Shown here piece by piece: positions 25,362 through 34,979 of a stretch of DNA of 64,000 nt; position 1 is the first letter of the stretch; every line of letters starts with the position of its first letter. Origin of the DNA: Lysinibacter cavernae (GTDB lineage: Bacteria; Actinomycetota; Actinomycetes; Actinomycetales; Microbacteriaceae). Made by a program: the position numbers and the translations under genes. The DNA lies in the NCBI RefSeq assembly GCF_011758565.1, contig NZ_JAAMOX010000003.1, positions 1 to 64,000 on the forward strand. Reading direction: 5' to 3'. The notes under the pieces are model-generated. The model was not told the DNA's origin. It ran no database searches and was given only the letters and a program-made list of their open reading frames with translations.

Positions 25362-26621
25362 TCACTCGTTGCGGCTCAGAGTCACCAGACGGTCAAACAG
25401 CGTCGGGCCAACAGGCAGGTCACCGAGCAGCACAGCCTGCAACGCGTGATAGACGTCTGGTTTTCCTGACCATACGGCGTCCGTCGGGCGGTTCTTGGCA
25501 TCGAGCGTGTGGTACCAGCTCCCCTGTTCCCTATCGAGGAGGTACCGCGCTGCGTACGATTGCCAGCTGCGGAGATCGACTAGGTATGACTCCTGGCCTG
25601 TTACCGAATGCAGGGTCGCGGCAGCGCCAATTGCTTCGGCAACAACCCAGTGCAGGCGCTCGCGGACAACAGGTTCGCCGACCCAATCCACGGTGTAGAC
25701 AAAGCCTTCTGCACCGTCAACAGACCAACCGATTCGCCTTGCCGTTGCGTAGAGTCCTTCGGCGCACTCACGCAACCACGCAGGAGCAGCGCCCGCAGGA
25801 TACGCCGCGCCCAGTTCGAGGAGCAGGCGGCTCCACTCAAACAGGTGTCCGATCGTCACGCCGAAGGGGCGGAATTGATCGTCTGGCCGTTCGATATTGT
25901 AGTCGGGCAGGGGCGTCCAATCGTCGGCAAAGTGCTCGGCAAGCATCCAGTTATTGGCGCGGGCCCGCTGCTGAATGAATGTGTCAGCGATGCGTGTTGC
26001 CCGCGCAAGCCAGAGCGGGTCGCCCGTCGCGCCGTGGGCGGCAAGCAGCGCCTCGACTCCGTGCATATTGGCGTTCGCTCCCCAGTACGGTTCCCGAACC
26101 GTCCAATCGGCGTTCCAAGACTCGATAAGCGCTCCGTATCGCTCAGACCAAAAGTGCGTTTCAACCGCAGAGAGCACGTCAACAAGCAGGCGTTCTGCGC
26201 CGGGAACGTGGGCTCGGGATGCGGTCGACGCTGCCAGCACCACAAACGCTGTCTGGTAGGCCCGCTTATCCGACGCGTCCGGCTCGTCGCCAAGGTCAAC
26301 AACCCAGCCGCCATTGCGCGTGTCACGAAGCAGCGTCGAGAGCGCACGGATACCGTGCTCCGCAAGCTGCGCAGCTTCGGCGATGCCAGCACCCTCGTCG
26401 CGAAGCCGCACGGCTTCACCTTCTGGGCTCGACGCAAGAACGGAAGCGATACTCATGCAGTACGTCATCCTTGCCGTGATAAGGGTGCTGACGGCCACAG
26501 ACGTATCAACACGGCCGTCGCTCCTGAGATACCCAAATCCGCCCGTTGGCAGGGCGGCACCCCTCGCGAAGGCAAGCAACTCGTGCGTGTGTTCTGCGGT
26601 GGTCAGTTGGGAAAGCATCAT
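25362..26621 (-). CDS. N-acylglucosamine 2-epimerase (AGE) family sugar epimerase/isomerase
   Basis: 419 residues, normal for the family. Landmarks: FGYLRSDGRVD near the N-terminus, REPYWGANANMHGVEALLAAHGATGD (barrel helix motif), IGHLFEWSRLLLELG and HWVVAEAIGAAATLHSVTGQ with catalytic-type histidines, and a final VWSGKPDVYHALQAVL. This (alpha/alpha)6-barrel family includes N-acetylglucosamine 2-epimerase, cellobiose 2-epimerase and mannose isomerase. The KPDVYH ending resembles the mannose isomerase branch, which is the most likely activity. GAGGAG precedes the ATG. Confidence 0.8.
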   Translation of the reverse strand: MMLSQLTTAEHTHELLAFARGAALPTGGFGYLRSDGRVDTSVAVSTLITARMTYCMSIASVLASSPEGEAVRLRDEGAGIAEAAQLAEHGIRALSTLLRDTRNGGWVVDLGDEPDASDKRAYQTAFVVLAASTASRAHVPGAERLLVDVLSAVETHFWSERYGALIESWNADWTVREPYWGANANMHGVEALLAAHGATGDPLWLARATRIADTFIQQRARANNWMLAEHFADDWTPLPDYNIERPDDQFRPFGVTIGHLFEWSRLLLELGAAYPAGAAPAWLRECAEGLYATARRIGWSVDGAEGFVYTVDWVGEPVVRERLHWVVAEAIGAAATLHSVTGQESYLVDLRSWQSYAARYLLDREQGSWYHTLDAKNRPTDAVWSGKPDVYHALQAVLLGDLPVGPTLFDRLVTLSRNE

Positions 26622-26774
26622 TGCGCTCCTCAGCGGTAATTCGTGGTGTGCGCCGGAGTGCCGGCGGATGGGTCAGCCCCGACCCGGATACGATGGTCAA
26701 CCGGTATGCGTCGCTGCCTACCTGACCATGCATGTCAGCCTAGCGCCAAGGCCAGCCGACGGGGAGTCCCAATA

Positions 26775-26780
26775 TTGACA
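26775..26780 (+). promoter_or_regulatory. possible -35 box upstream of sulfhydrylase operon
   Basis: A consensus TTGACA, but the nearest -10-like hexamers at 17-19 nt are poor. The leaderless -10 at 26844 is too far away to use it. Confidence 0.25.
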
Positions 26781-26843
26781 TCCGCGTACGACGAATTGTT
26801 ACGGATCGATACGTGCCAGCGGGCACCGTTGTACCCCTCGGGA

Positions 26844-26849
26844 TAGTCT
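26844..26849 (+). promoter_or_regulatory. -10 box of leaderless sulfhydrylase gene
   Basis: TAGTCT, 6 nt before the ATG at 26856; supports this start over GTG 26850. Confidence 0.4.
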
Positions 26850-26855
26850 GTGCTC

Positions 26856-28166
26856 ATGGCTGATCGCGAATACGGATTCCACACCCGCGCCATTCACGCG
26901 GGCAACATTCCAGACCCAATTACCGGCGCACGTGCGCTTCCCATTTACCAGACGAGTGCGTTTGTCTTTGACGACACCGCCGATGCCGCTGCACGCTTCG
27001 CGCTGCAGAAATACGGCAACATTTACTCGCGCCTGTCAAACCCAACGGTTGCCAGCTTTGAAGAGCGAATCGCAAGCCTCGAGGGTGGCCTCGGCGCCGT
27101 TGCAACGGCAAGTGGGCTCAGCGCGCAGTACATCACGTTTGCGTCGCTCGCCGGGCAGGGTGACCACATTGTTGCCTCCGCGAATCTCTACGGTGGCTCA
27201 ATCACGCAGCTCGACATCACGCTTCGCCGATTTGGCATCGAAACAACGTTTGTGAAGTCGTCAGACCCAGCAGACTACGCTGCGGCCATCACCGACAAGA
27301 CCAAGCTTGTTTTTGCCGAGTCAATTGCAAACCCCTCAGGAGAAATCGCCGATGTTGAGGGCCTTGCCGAGGTCGCCCACGCGGCGGGCATCCCCCTCAT
27401 TATTGACGCAACGCTTGCAACGCCATACCTGAACCGCCCTTTCGAATGGGGTGCAGACATCGTGATTCACTCGGCAACCAAGTTCCTTGGCGGCCACGGC
27501 TCAACGCTTGGCGGCGTCGTTGTTGAGTCGGGTCGCTTCAACTGGCACAGCGACCGCTTCCCGCTTTTTGACGAGACCGTGCCAAGCTATGGCGGGCTCA
27601 AATGGTCTGGCAACTTTGGCGAATACGCCTTCCTCACCCGGCTGAGGGCAGAACAGCTTCGCGATATCGGCCCAACCCTCGCGCCGCACTCCGCGTTCTT
27701 GCTCGCGCAGGGAGTCGAGACGCTCCCCTATCGCATCCAGGCCCACGTCGACAATGCACGCCGCGTCGCCGAATGGCTGGATGCCGATGACCGCATCGAG
27801 TCGGTATCGTGGGCAGGTCTGCCGCAGCACCCGCACCACGAACGCGCCAAGAAATACTTCCCGAAGGGACCTGGCTCGGTCTTCAGCTTCACGGTGAAGG
27901 GCGGGCGCGATGTTGGCCGCCAGGTCATCGAGAACGTCAACCTGGCCAGCCACCTCGCCAACATCGGCGATGCCAAAACGCTCATCATCCACCCAGCATC
28001 CACAACCCACGCCCAGCTCACCGACCAGCAGCTGGTCGACGCGGGAGTACACCCGGGAACCATTCGGTTGAGCGTTGGCATTGAAGACGTCGACGACATC
28101 ATCTACGATCTCGATCAAGCCCTCGACATCGCTGTGCAGAGCGTTGCAGCAAAGGAGTCAGCATGA
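26856..28166 (+). CDS. O-acetylhomoserine (and possibly O-acetylserine) sulfhydrylase, PLP-dependent
   Basis: 436 residues of the Cys/Met-metabolism PLP family. GFHTRAIHAGNIPDPITGARALPIYQTSAFVFDD is the N-terminal signature, and the PLP lysine is K209 in IHSATKFLGGHGSTLGG. The length and the large C-terminal domain with LSVGIEDVDDIIYDLDQAL fit the MetY/Met17 branch, which makes homocysteine from O-acetylhomoserine and sulfide. The next gene overlaps by 4 bp (ATGA), a pairing with a CoA-binding protein that is common in Actinobacteria. I see no convincing SAM riboswitch upstream. Confidence 0.9.
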   Translation: MADREYGFHTRAIHAGNIPDPITGARALPIYQTSAFVFDDTADAAARFALQKYGNIYSRLSNPTVASFEERIASLEGGLGAVATASGLSAQYITFASLAGQGDHIVASANLYGGSITQLDITLRRFGIETTFVKSSDPADYAAAITDKTKLVFAESIANPSGEIADVEGLAEVAHAAGIPLIIDATLATPYLNRPFEWGADIVIHSATKFLGGHGSTLGGVVVESGRFNWHSDRFPLFDETVPSYGGLKWSGNFGEYAFLTRLRAEQLRDIGPTLAPHSAFLLAQGVETLPYRIQAHVDNARRVAEWLDADDRIESVSWAGLPQHPHHERAKKYFPKGPGSVFSFTVKGGRDVGRQVIENVNLASHLANIGDAKTLIIHPASTTHAQLTDQQLVDAGVHPGTIRLSVGIEDVDDIIYDLDQALDIAVQSVAAKESA

Positions 28167-28747
28167 CCGCAACAACCGAAACCGGAGAGCTCGTGACCAC
28201 GCAGCTCGCAAACGGGCTGAGCTGTGATTTGCCTGCGGATTCTCCGCTCGCAAAGCTGCTTCGCACCCAGCGCACCTGGATCGGGCCAACGGCAAAAGAG
28301 CGGCTTGCGCTGCTTCGCGGCGCAACATCCGTAGCGATCGTTGGCGCGTCGCCAAACCCTGCTCGTTCGAGTTACTTCGTTGGAACCTACCTGCAGCAGT
28401 CAAGCGACTACCGTGTGTACTTTGTGAACCCAAACGCCGACGAGATCCTTGGAGAGAAGGCGTATCCAGATCTTGCGTCGTTACCTGAGGTTGCCGACAT
28501 CGTTGTGGTGTTCCGCCGCGCGAGCGACATCCCATCGGTTATTGACGAGGTCAAGGCGGCAGGAAGCCCCATCGTTTGGGTGCAGCTTGGCATTTGGAAT
28601 GAAGAGGCCGCATACTACGGCGAAGAGCAGGGCCTCACCGTTGTGATGGACCGATGCATCAAGATTGAGCACGCTCGATTCCACGGCGGCCTGCACTTGC
28701 TTGGCTTTGACACAGGGCACATTACCGCCCGCAAGACGCTGCGATAG
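28163..28747 (+). CDS. CoA-binding (YccU-like) Rossmann protein
   Basis: 194 residues. SVAIVGASPNPARSSYFVGTYLQQSSDYRVYFVNPNADEILGEKAYPDLASLPEVADIVVVFRRASDIPSVIDE is the CoA_binding_2 domain found in YccU-type proteins and in succinyl-CoA synthetase alpha. GSPIVWVQLGIWNEEAAYYGEEQGLTVVMDRCIKIEHAR completes the family. It overlaps the sulfhydrylase stop by 4 bp, so it probably works with it (inference), but its biochemical role is unknown. Confidence 0.87.
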   Translation: MTATTETGELVTTQLANGLSCDLPADSPLAKLLRTQRTWIGPTAKERLALLRGATSVAIVGASPNPARSSYFVGTYLQQSSDYRVYFVNPNADEILGEKAYPDLASLPEVADIVVVFRRASDIPSVIDEVKAAGSPIVWVQLGIWNEEAAYYGEEQGLTVVMDRCIKIEHARFHGGLHLLGFDTGHITARKTLR

Positions 28748-28780
28748 GCTCAGCCCCCACCGCAGGTCAACACCCTTCGG

Positions 28781-28815
28781 AACGCCCCCAACACCCGCAT
28801 GGTGTGGGGGGCGTT
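28781..28815 (+). terminator. hairpin terminator after sulfhydrylase/CoA-binding operon
   Basis: A 15-bp stem (AACGCCCCC at the left foot, GGGGGCGTT at the right) with one mismatch and a 5-nt loop. No U-tract follows. Confidence 0.65.
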
Positions 28816-28910
28816 CTGCGTTCAGGCTTGCGCTTCACCTTATTCGGCGCACATTACCCCGCTTTGCGCTAGGGCTTGGTTCGCGGCCGCAAGGCTGACA
28901 CCATGGAGGT

Positions 28911-29792
28911 ATGAGTTCGATACTTCCTGAAAAGCCCGACAGCCCCATTGTGTCCGCGCAGTGGGTCTACGACCACCTCGGTTCGGAAGACATCATTCTG
29001 GTCGATGCAAGCGCGTTTCTTGTTGATACGCCAGATGGCAAGTACGCCTATGTCAGCGGCGACGAGGAGTTTATGGTTGGTGGGCATCTGCCGGGTGCCG
29101 TCTTTGCCGATCTCATCAACGAGTTTTCCGACCCATCAACCGGGGTGCCCTTCAGCAAACCCGACGTGCAGCGATTTGCGGATGCCGCCGGCGCAATCGG
29201 CGCCGACAACGAAAAAACGATCATCGTCTACGACTCGTCATTTGGGCATTTTGCCGCACGCCTATGGTGGCTTTTCCGCGCCTTTGGATACGACCGCGTT
29301 GTTGTGCTTGATGGCGGGCTCAAGGCCTGGAACGCAAACGAGTTCCCGCTTGAATACGGCCATGTCGAACCAGACCCCTGCAGCTTTACCGCTGACGAGC
29401 GCCCAGAACTCTGGGTTGATAAGGCCTTCGTCGAGGGCATTGTCGCCGGAACTGAACAGGCCTCGCTGGTCTGCGGTCTCCCGCCAAAAGAATTCACGGG
29501 CGCGGTCAACCCTCGCGTACGAGGAGGCCACATTCCGGGCAGCGTCAGCGCTCCCGTCGTTCGGCTGCTCGACAAAGCGACAAACACGTTCCTCGGCAGG
29601 GAAGCCCTCGCCGACCGCCTCGGAGAGGCCACAACCGCTGACCGCGTTGTTGTGTACTGCGGCGCCGGTATCGCCGCCGCGGCAGATGCTCTCGCTCTCA
29701 CCCTCATCGGGCACAAAAACGTTGCGCTCTACGATGGCTCGCTGATCGAATGGGCGGCAGATCCAGGGGCGCCACTCGTTACAACGAGCTAA
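28911..29792 (+). CDS. thiosulfate/3-mercaptopyruvate sulfurtransferase (tandem rhodanese)
   Basis: 293 residues forming two rhodanese domains. The N-terminal inactive half has VSAQWVYDHLGSEDIILVDASAF and GHLPGAVFADL. The C-terminal half ends with RVVVYCGAGIAAAADALAL, where C250 is the persulfide-carrying cysteine. CGAGIAA is closer to the mercaptopyruvate sulfurtransferase loop (CGSGVTA) than to classical rhodanese (CRxGK). GGAGG lies just before the ATG. It is close to the sulfhydrylase operon but separated by a hairpin. Confidence 0.88.
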   Translation: MSSILPEKPDSPIVSAQWVYDHLGSEDIILVDASAFLVDTPDGKYAYVSGDEEFMVGGHLPGAVFADLINEFSDPSTGVPFSKPDVQRFADAAGAIGADNEKTIIVYDSSFGHFAARLWWLFRAFGYDRVVVLDGGLKAWNANEFPLEYGHVEPDPCSFTADERPELWVDKAFVEGIVAGTEQASLVCGLPPKEFTGAVNPRVRGGHIPGSVSAPVVRLLDKATNTFLGREALADRLGEATTADRVVVYCGAGIAAAADALALTLIGHKNVALYDGSLIEWAADPGAPLVTTS

Positions 29793-29805
29793 CACCGGCA
29801 CAGAG

Positions 29806-29847
29806 CAATGAGGCTCCTTCCCCAACATTGGGGAAGGAGCCTCATTG
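29806..29847 (+). terminator. perfect 20-bp hairpin, terminator of rhodanese gene
   Basis: Twenty uninterrupted base pairs with only CA between the arms. It lies 14 bp after the rhodanese stop and between convergent genes, so it could act in both directions. Confidence 0.8.
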
Positions 29848-29885
29848 GTGTTCAGGTCTCTTGGTGACCCTTTCAGGGGGATTCA

Positions 29886-29930
29886 GCCCGTGAGTTCAGC
29901 CGCAAGGGCGTTCCGGCTGAACCCACGGGC
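29886..29930 (-). terminator. 17-bp hairpin, terminator of second surface protein
   Basis: Arms 29886-29902 and 29914-29930 pair with one mismatch around an 11-nt loop, 15 bp after the minus-strand stop at 29945. Confidence 0.7.
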
Positions 29931-29944
29931 AATTGATGAGTCGC

Positions 29945-32761
29945 TTAGCTTTCGCTCCTGCGACGTGCAACGAGCAACACAAGACCCGCGAGCAGGAGCA
30001 CAAGCGAGCCAAGGCCAACCGTGCGCGCAACATCCGAGACTGTTCCGGTCACGGCAAGGCCGGTGGATGCCCCTGCCGGTTTGGTGACAGGAGCCGAGCC
30101 GTTGCCCGTGCCCGAACCGTTTCCGTTTCCGTCAGGCTTCGGGACGGCCGAGTCATCGGTTGGTGTCACTGGGCTCACAGCCAGCACGGCTTCGGCAACC
30201 GCCTCGCCGGTGTCAGGGTCAATGATCTTGACCGTGTGCGAGCCAGGCGTCGTTCCCGAGGGGATAGTCGCGTTCAGCGTAAAGCCACCAGTGCCCGATG
30301 CTGTTACCTCGCCAAGTACAACCGGCGTCGAATGGAGTTCAACACGGACGGCAGCGCCTGAGACGAAGTTGCTGCCAGTAATCGTAATGGCTCCACCAGC
30401 GACCACGTTGGCGGCTGAGACGGTAATAGACCCAGCGAGTGGGCTCACCGCTTCGGAATCGGCTTCTGCCGGGGTGTAGCCGTCACGGGTGCACAGAACC
30501 ACAACGGTCAGCTCGGTGTTCACGTCGGCGTCCGTCACCTGGTACAGGGCGGCGGTCGCTCCGACGATGGCGACGCCGTTGCGCTGCCACTGATAGCTGA
30601 GCGCCGCGTCCGCTGGCCATCCGTCTGCCTTCGCTTCGAGGATGGCGCCCTTGACCGGCGTTCCTTCGATGTGAACGGTTCCGGGGGTCAGCGCACCGGC
30701 CTGTACCTCAATTGGCTCAGACGTCGCGGTTCCTGGGGTGTATCCGCGCTCGGTGACCAGAAGGTTCACTGAGACGTTCTGTCCGAGGTATGCCGGGAGG
30801 AGTTCAAACGTCGAACCGGTCGCACCAAGAACGTCAACTCCCCCAACTTGCCACTGGTAGCTGAACTCCGAGCCTTGGGCCCATGCGCCGGGGCGCGCGG
30901 TCAGCGTTTCGCCAACGTTTGCGTTGCCCTCAACGGTAACGTCAGCGTTCACCCGCGAACCTGGTTGGATGATCCTGGCGGGGCTTGTTGCGTCCATGGA
31001 CCGGTATCCGGTTTTGGATACGGTTGTTGTCACGGTGACGGCCTTGTTGAGAAGGTCAGGTCCGATGGCGAGGGTCGACGCCGTCTCGCCCTCAATGGCG
31101 TCTCCATCTGCATACCACTGGTATGACAGCTCTGCGCTCACCGGCAAGTAGATACCAGTCGTAGCGGAGAGGGTTGACCCGACAACCGCAGGTCCTCCCG
31201 CTATAACATCGTAAATAAGGGCGATGCCTTCGCTCACGGTGCGCGAATCCGAGATGCGAGTTGCATGCTCGTACCCGTCAACGCTTCCCGAGACACTGGC
31301 CACAATTTCATCTCCAATGTCGCTTGGCAGCACCGTATAGCTCAGACCGGTCTCGCCTGGCATGGCAACTCCGTTTCGGAACCACTGCACGTCGTAGGAT
31401 GCGGGAGCTGGGTTCCAGCCGTGATCAGCCGCAACGCTAAGCGCGCTTCCAACGCGGGCATCCCCTGACAGCCGAACGGGCGTCGTGACGATTGTGCCAG
31501 CGGCAACAACCGCGGAGACGGTTTTGGATGCGACGTCATAACCAGGCTTTTCTATCGTGGCCTTCAGCGTCACCGTTTTTCCGAGATCAGCAGCGGAGAG
31601 CGGAATGCTCAATACCGTCGTTGACTGCCGCCAGATGCCTTCCACACGCCACTCGATTGAAACGCTCAGGTCTGCTGGCCAGCCATTGAGTGCTGCGGCA
31701 GCTCCAGTGCTGACGCTCGGCGCCGAGACAAAGGCGAGCGAGCCCGGCGTCAGCGTTCCTTTCGCAACGGTCCCGAAGGACACCGTTCGTGTGGTGTCAG
31801 CGTAGGAAGCGTTCTTGCCGGTGACAACAACCTTAAGGTCCTTCCCTGCCTGGCTTGGGCTCAAGGTGAGGGACGAGGAGCTGTTGGGGAGCGAGGCTGA
31901 GCCAAGCGTCCAGGCGTACGTCAACGCGGTTCCCGGAGCCCAGCCCGAGAGCCCAACGCTCACGGTGTTGTCTACCTTATTGATGCCCTGTGCGTTTGCT
32001 GCGGCTCCGGTTTGCTCTGTCTGAGTGACGAGTACGCCCGTAGATGAGGCTTCCTCCCACATGCCACGATACGCGTCGACAAAAATCTTTCGCCCAAGGT
32101 CTGCCGGCTTGATCGTATAGCTTCGGTTGCTCGACTCTGACTGGATGACTCGCTCATCCCTGTTGTTGGCCGTAGTGCTGACCCAGCGATAGGTAATGCC
32201 GTTAGTTCCGTTAAAGTTTGCCGCAGTGGCGGTGAGCACAGAACCCACTTGTGCCGATCCGCTGATGGTGACGGTGCGTGCGGCGAGTGGCGCGAAGGCC
32301 AACGCTGCGGCCTGAGGTGTTGCCTGTGGCACTGCCTGCGGTGTTGCCTCGGTTGCGCGAGCAGCACTGCCGTCCTGCGCTGGGGCTTCTGTGGCAACAA
32401 CCGGAGGCGTGACGACCTCTGAGTCGCCGCTCTCCTGTGGGGCTGGCGTTTCGTCAATGGCTCCGTGAGGTTCCGTGTCTGCTGCCGGGTCCCCCGCCGG
32501 AGCCACCGTTGATTCTCCATCGGGCGCTGGCTGAACCAATGCGTCCTCCGCCGGGCCCTCGACCGGCGCGGGCGCAACCTGCAACGCGTGCGTCGCTGCC
32601 GCATCCGGTGTTGCTGCATCTGCGGACGGCGCCGCAGTGTCTTGCGCGTTGACGGGGCTTGAGCTGTACAGCAGGGCGCTCGAAACGAGCCCAACTGTCA
32701 GCGCTACGGCGGCAACGGAGCTCCCCACCCGTTTTGCCGATCGAACCGAGAATAATGTCAT
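29945..32761 (-). CDS. cell-wall-anchored repeat protein with LAVTG sorting signal
   Basis: 938 residues from ATG 32761 (AGGTGA upstream); the frame is open 34 codons further but lacks a good start. Domains in order: signal peptide (SAKRVGSSVAAVALTVGLVSSALL...VNAQD); an A/P/E/T-rich linker to about residue 145; about seven immunoglobulin-like repeats, each with GxAxVGxxLxA...W...YxWxxxGxxIxGATxxxYxLxxxDxGxxVxVxVTxxxxGY; an IPT/Ig-like ITVSAANVVAGGAITITGSNF domain; a GNGNGSGTGNG spacer; LAVTG (902-906), helix and RRRSES. It is a probable sortase substrate displayed on the wall; the ligand is unknown. Confidence 0.85.
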   Translation of the reverse strand: MTLFSVRSAKRVGSSVAAVALTVGLVSSALLYSSSPVNAQDTAAPSADAATPDAAATHALQVAPAPVEGPAEDALVQPAPDGESTVAPAGDPAADTEPHGAIDETPAPQESGDSEVVTPPVVATEAPAQDGSAARATEATPQAVPQATPQAAALAFAPLAARTVTISGSAQVGSVLTATAANFNGTNGITYRWVSTTANNRDERVIQSESSNRSYTIKPADLGRKIFVDAYRGMWEEASSTGVLVTQTEQTGAAANAQGINKVDNTVSVGLSGWAPGTALTYAWTLGSASLPNSSSSLTLSPSQAGKDLKVVVTGKNASYADTTRTVSFGTVAKGTLTPGSLAFVSAPSVSTGAAAALNGWPADLSVSIEWRVEGIWRQSTTVLSIPLSAADLGKTVTLKATIEKPGYDVASKTVSAVVAAGTIVTTPVRLSGDARVGSALSVAADHGWNPAPASYDVQWFRNGVAMPGETGLSYTVLPSDIGDEIVASVSGSVDGYEHATRISDSRTVSEGIALIYDVIAGGPAVVGSTLSATTGIYLPVSAELSYQWYADGDAIEGETASTLAIGPDLLNKAVTVTTTVSKTGYRSMDATSPARIIQPGSRVNADVTVEGNANVGETLTARPGAWAQGSEFSYQWQVGGVDVLGATGSTFELLPAYLGQNVSVNLLVTERGYTPGTATSEPIEVQAGALTPGTVHIEGTPVKGAILEAKADGWPADAALSYQWQRNGVAIVGATAALYQVTDADVNTELTVVVLCTRDGYTPAEADSEAVSPLAGSITVSAANVVAGGAITITGSNFVSGAAVRVELHSTPVVLGEVTASGTGGFTLNATIPSGTTPGSHTVKIIDPDTGEAVAEAVLAVSPVTPTDDSAVPKPDGNGNGSGTGNGSAPVTKPAGASTGLAVTGTVSDVARTVGLGSLVLLLAGLVLLVARRRSES

Positions 32762-33063
32762 GATCTGTTGTTCACCTTTGTTTCTGCACACCAATTGGCG
32801 CCCAACGCGGGTGTTACCAAACCACACCGTTGAGACCAGACCGCCACGAGTTGTGGAGGCCAACCGGGGGGAGGATGGCGCGGCCGGCGGTCATCCCGCC
32901 AGCGCACACTTGGTAGCTTTGTGCATCGGAAACGGGTGGTCAGACCAATTCGAGAAACACAGGTAGGGGCTCGGGAAAAGTCAGGTACCCCTTCGCCAAA
33001 AGCCAGCGGTACCCCGGCTCAGCGGACGCAACAGCGCCGCACATCCACCGGGCACGCGACTGA
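32762..33063. other. 302-bp intergenic region upstream of surface protein
   Basis: No gene is seen. It must hold the promoter and leader of the surface-protein gene. It contains two direct GGTACCCC copies (32984-32991 and 33008-33015) 24 bp apart. I could not place a convincing -35/-10 pair or recognise a riboswitch. Confidence 0.5.
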
Positions 33064-34935
33064 TCAGGCGAGATTTGTCTCCCCTGCGATCGACGAGAGC
33101 AGGTCGTCCGGCCGCTGAACTGGCAAACGACAGACACCATTGCGGCAGACGTATGCCGTGGTGTTCCCGTCGCGAGCGGTACGCCCGCTCAACAGGCCGA
33201 ACCCGGCATCTGCAAAGCGACGGGCTGCGTCCTCACTCAGGAGGTACGGGAGCGTTCCCCCACCGGCTGTCGCGGCATGCGCCGCCGCCACAAGAGGGTC
33301 ATCGCGCCGAGGCGCTGACGGCGAAACGACCACGAGTTGCAGATCGTTGTCGAGCCTGGCAAACGCGGTGAGGAGCGCCCCAAACCCGTTCGGAGCCGCG
33401 AGCAGAATCTCTCGAAGCGGCCTCAACGTCTGTTCGGCGGCTATCCGGTAGCGGCGATCGCCCGTGATCTCGTAGAGCGACAGGCACGCACCAACGATCG
33501 CCGATTGACCGGAGGGTGAGGCGCCCTCAGAGGGAATGTCGATGCGCGGCAGCCCCTTGGCCCTGAGCACGGGGTCTCCGCCCCCTGGTGCCCGGCATCC
33601 GCTCGCGGTAATCGTCTGGTCAACAAGCCGTTGGGCCGCGCTCGCGTAGGAAGGCTCGCCAAGTATCTGCGCGAGCGAAAGCAACCCCTCTGCAACGAGG
33701 CCATAATCTTCGAGCGTCGCCTCGGCTGTCGACGCCGTTCCGTTGAGGGATGCCCTCGCCAATCGCCCGTCACCGAGCACGTGCAGGTCGAGCAGGGCGT
33801 CGGCGGCGGTGCGAGCAATCGTAAGTCGTTCGGGGTCCTGGTCCCGCGCTCCGGACTCGGCGTACGCACGAATCGCGAGGCCGTTCCAGCCGCTCAGTAT
33901 CTTGGCGTCAAGACCTGGCTTGGCAACTCCCCCGCGCGCACGAGCATCGAGCCTATAGAAGTCGCCCTCCCTACTCGCCCCGTCAACGGTACTTTCAGAA
34001 TCTTGAGCCGACGCAAACAGGCCGGACTCCTGCAACAGCGTGTCAGCGAGAAACGAGGCGATCCCCGCTGCGACCTCAGCGCTGCCAGCCTGCGAATAGA
34101 GGCGAAGCAATTGTGCGTTGTCGTACAGCATCCGCTCGTAGTGAGGGACGGACCAGTCTCTCCTCGTGGCGTACCGGAAGAATCCGCCGTCAACGCGGTC
34201 GCGGAGGTCGCTGCGAGCCATGGCGTCGAGAGAACGGAGGGCGGCGTTCGCCGCAAGCTCACCACGGCCGCGAAACAAGAACTCAAGCAGCGGAGCCTGC
34301 GGAAACTTCTGCCCACGACCAAAACCGCCGTATTCGCGATCTTCAGACTCAAGGATGTCGTCGACGACCCTCGCCCATTCTGCGGCGTTGAGCGCGAGGC
34401 CTTCGTTTGCCGTCGCCGAGGTTGGCTCGATGGTTGCGGATGCGGCAATCGCTCGCGTGAGCTGTCGAGCCCCTCCCTCGACTTGATCACGGCGCTCGGT
34501 CCACGCGTCGGTAACGGCTGCAAGCACCTGGGTAAAGGATGGGCGGCCTCCCGTCGGCGTCGGCGGTGAATAGGTTCCGGCAAAAAACGTTTCACCAGTC
34601 GGCGTCGCAAAGACGTTGAGCGGCCAACCAAGCTCGGAGGTGAATGCACCAGCGGCCGCGAGGTAAAATTCGTCGACCTCAGGATGCTCCTCGCGGTCAA
34701 CTTTGATCGCTACGAAGCCGCGGTTCAGTCGCTCTGCCACCACCGCGTCGGTGAAGCTTTCTCGCGCCATGACATGGCACCAGTGGCACGTCGCGTAGCC
34801 AATGGAGATGAGCACAGGCACGTCGCGACGCGCGGCCTCGGCAAAGGCCTCTTGGCCCCACGGAAACCAGTCAACGGGGTTGTCTGCGTGAGCGCGCACG
34901 TATGGGCTCAACGAGTGAATCAGTCGAGTGCCCAC
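33064..34935 (-). CDS. DUF255 thioredoxin-like protein (SSP411/SPATA20/YyaL family)
   Basis: 623 residues. The N-terminal thioredoxin-like DUF255 domain has [31 protein letters not shown] and the CHWCHVM active-site-like motif; an (alpha/alpha)6-barrel region follows ([35 protein letters not shown]). This architecture is universal for the family, whose function is unresolved (redox or glycan-related proposals). GTG 34935 is preferred over the TTG at 34941: TAGACT lies exactly 6 nt before it with no Shine-Dalgarno. Confidence 0.88.
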   Translation of the reverse strand: MGTRLIHSLSPYVRAHADNPVDWFPWGQEAFAEAARRDVPVLISIGYATCHWCHVMARESFTDAVVAERLNRGFVAIKVDREEHPEVDEFYLAAAGAFTSELGWPLNVFATPTGETFFAGTYSPPTPTGGRPSFTQVLAAVTDAWTERRDQVEGGARQLTRAIAASATIEPTSATANEGLALNAAEWARVVDDILESEDREYGGFGRGQKFPQAPLLEFLFRGRGELAANAALRSLDAMARSDLRDRVDGGFFRYATRRDWSVPHYERMLYDNAQLLRLYSQAGSAEVAAGIASFLADTLLQESGLFASAQDSESTVDGASREGDFYRLDARARGGVAKPGLDAKILSGWNGLAIRAYAESGARDQDPERLTIARTAADALLDLHVLGDGRLARASLNGTASTAEATLEDYGLVAEGLLSLAQILGEPSYASAAQRLVDQTITASGCRAPGGGDPVLRAKGLPRIDIPSEGASPSGQSAIVGACLSLYEITGDRRYRIAAEQTLRPLREILLAAPNGFGALLTAFARLDNDLQLVVVSPSAPRRDDPLVAAAHAATAGGGTLPYLLSEDAARRFADAGFGLLSGRTARDGNTTAYVCRNGVCRLPVQRPDDLLSSIAGETNLA

Positions 34936-34941
34936 ACACAA

Positions 34942-34947
34942 AGTCTA
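34942..34947 (-). promoter_or_regulatory. -10 box of leaderless DUF255 gene
   Basis: TAGACT on the minus strand, 6 nt before the GTG at 34935. Confidence 0.45.
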
Positions 34948-34979
34948 GGCCCGCCAGAGCGTTGGCAGGGCTTGTCTCC

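Noticed and set aside
26640-26855. SAM riboswitch upstream of the O-acetylhomoserine sulfhydrylase
   Set aside because: No SAM-I, SAM-II or SAM-IV core could be assembled, and the start looks leaderless from a -10 box at 26844.
32762-33063. Possible c-di-AMP (ydaO) riboswitch before the LAVTG surface protein
   Set aside because: A GAGCCGGGGTACC segment is suggestive, but the conserved downstream GGGUGAA and GUCAGCUAAC-type blocks are not found.
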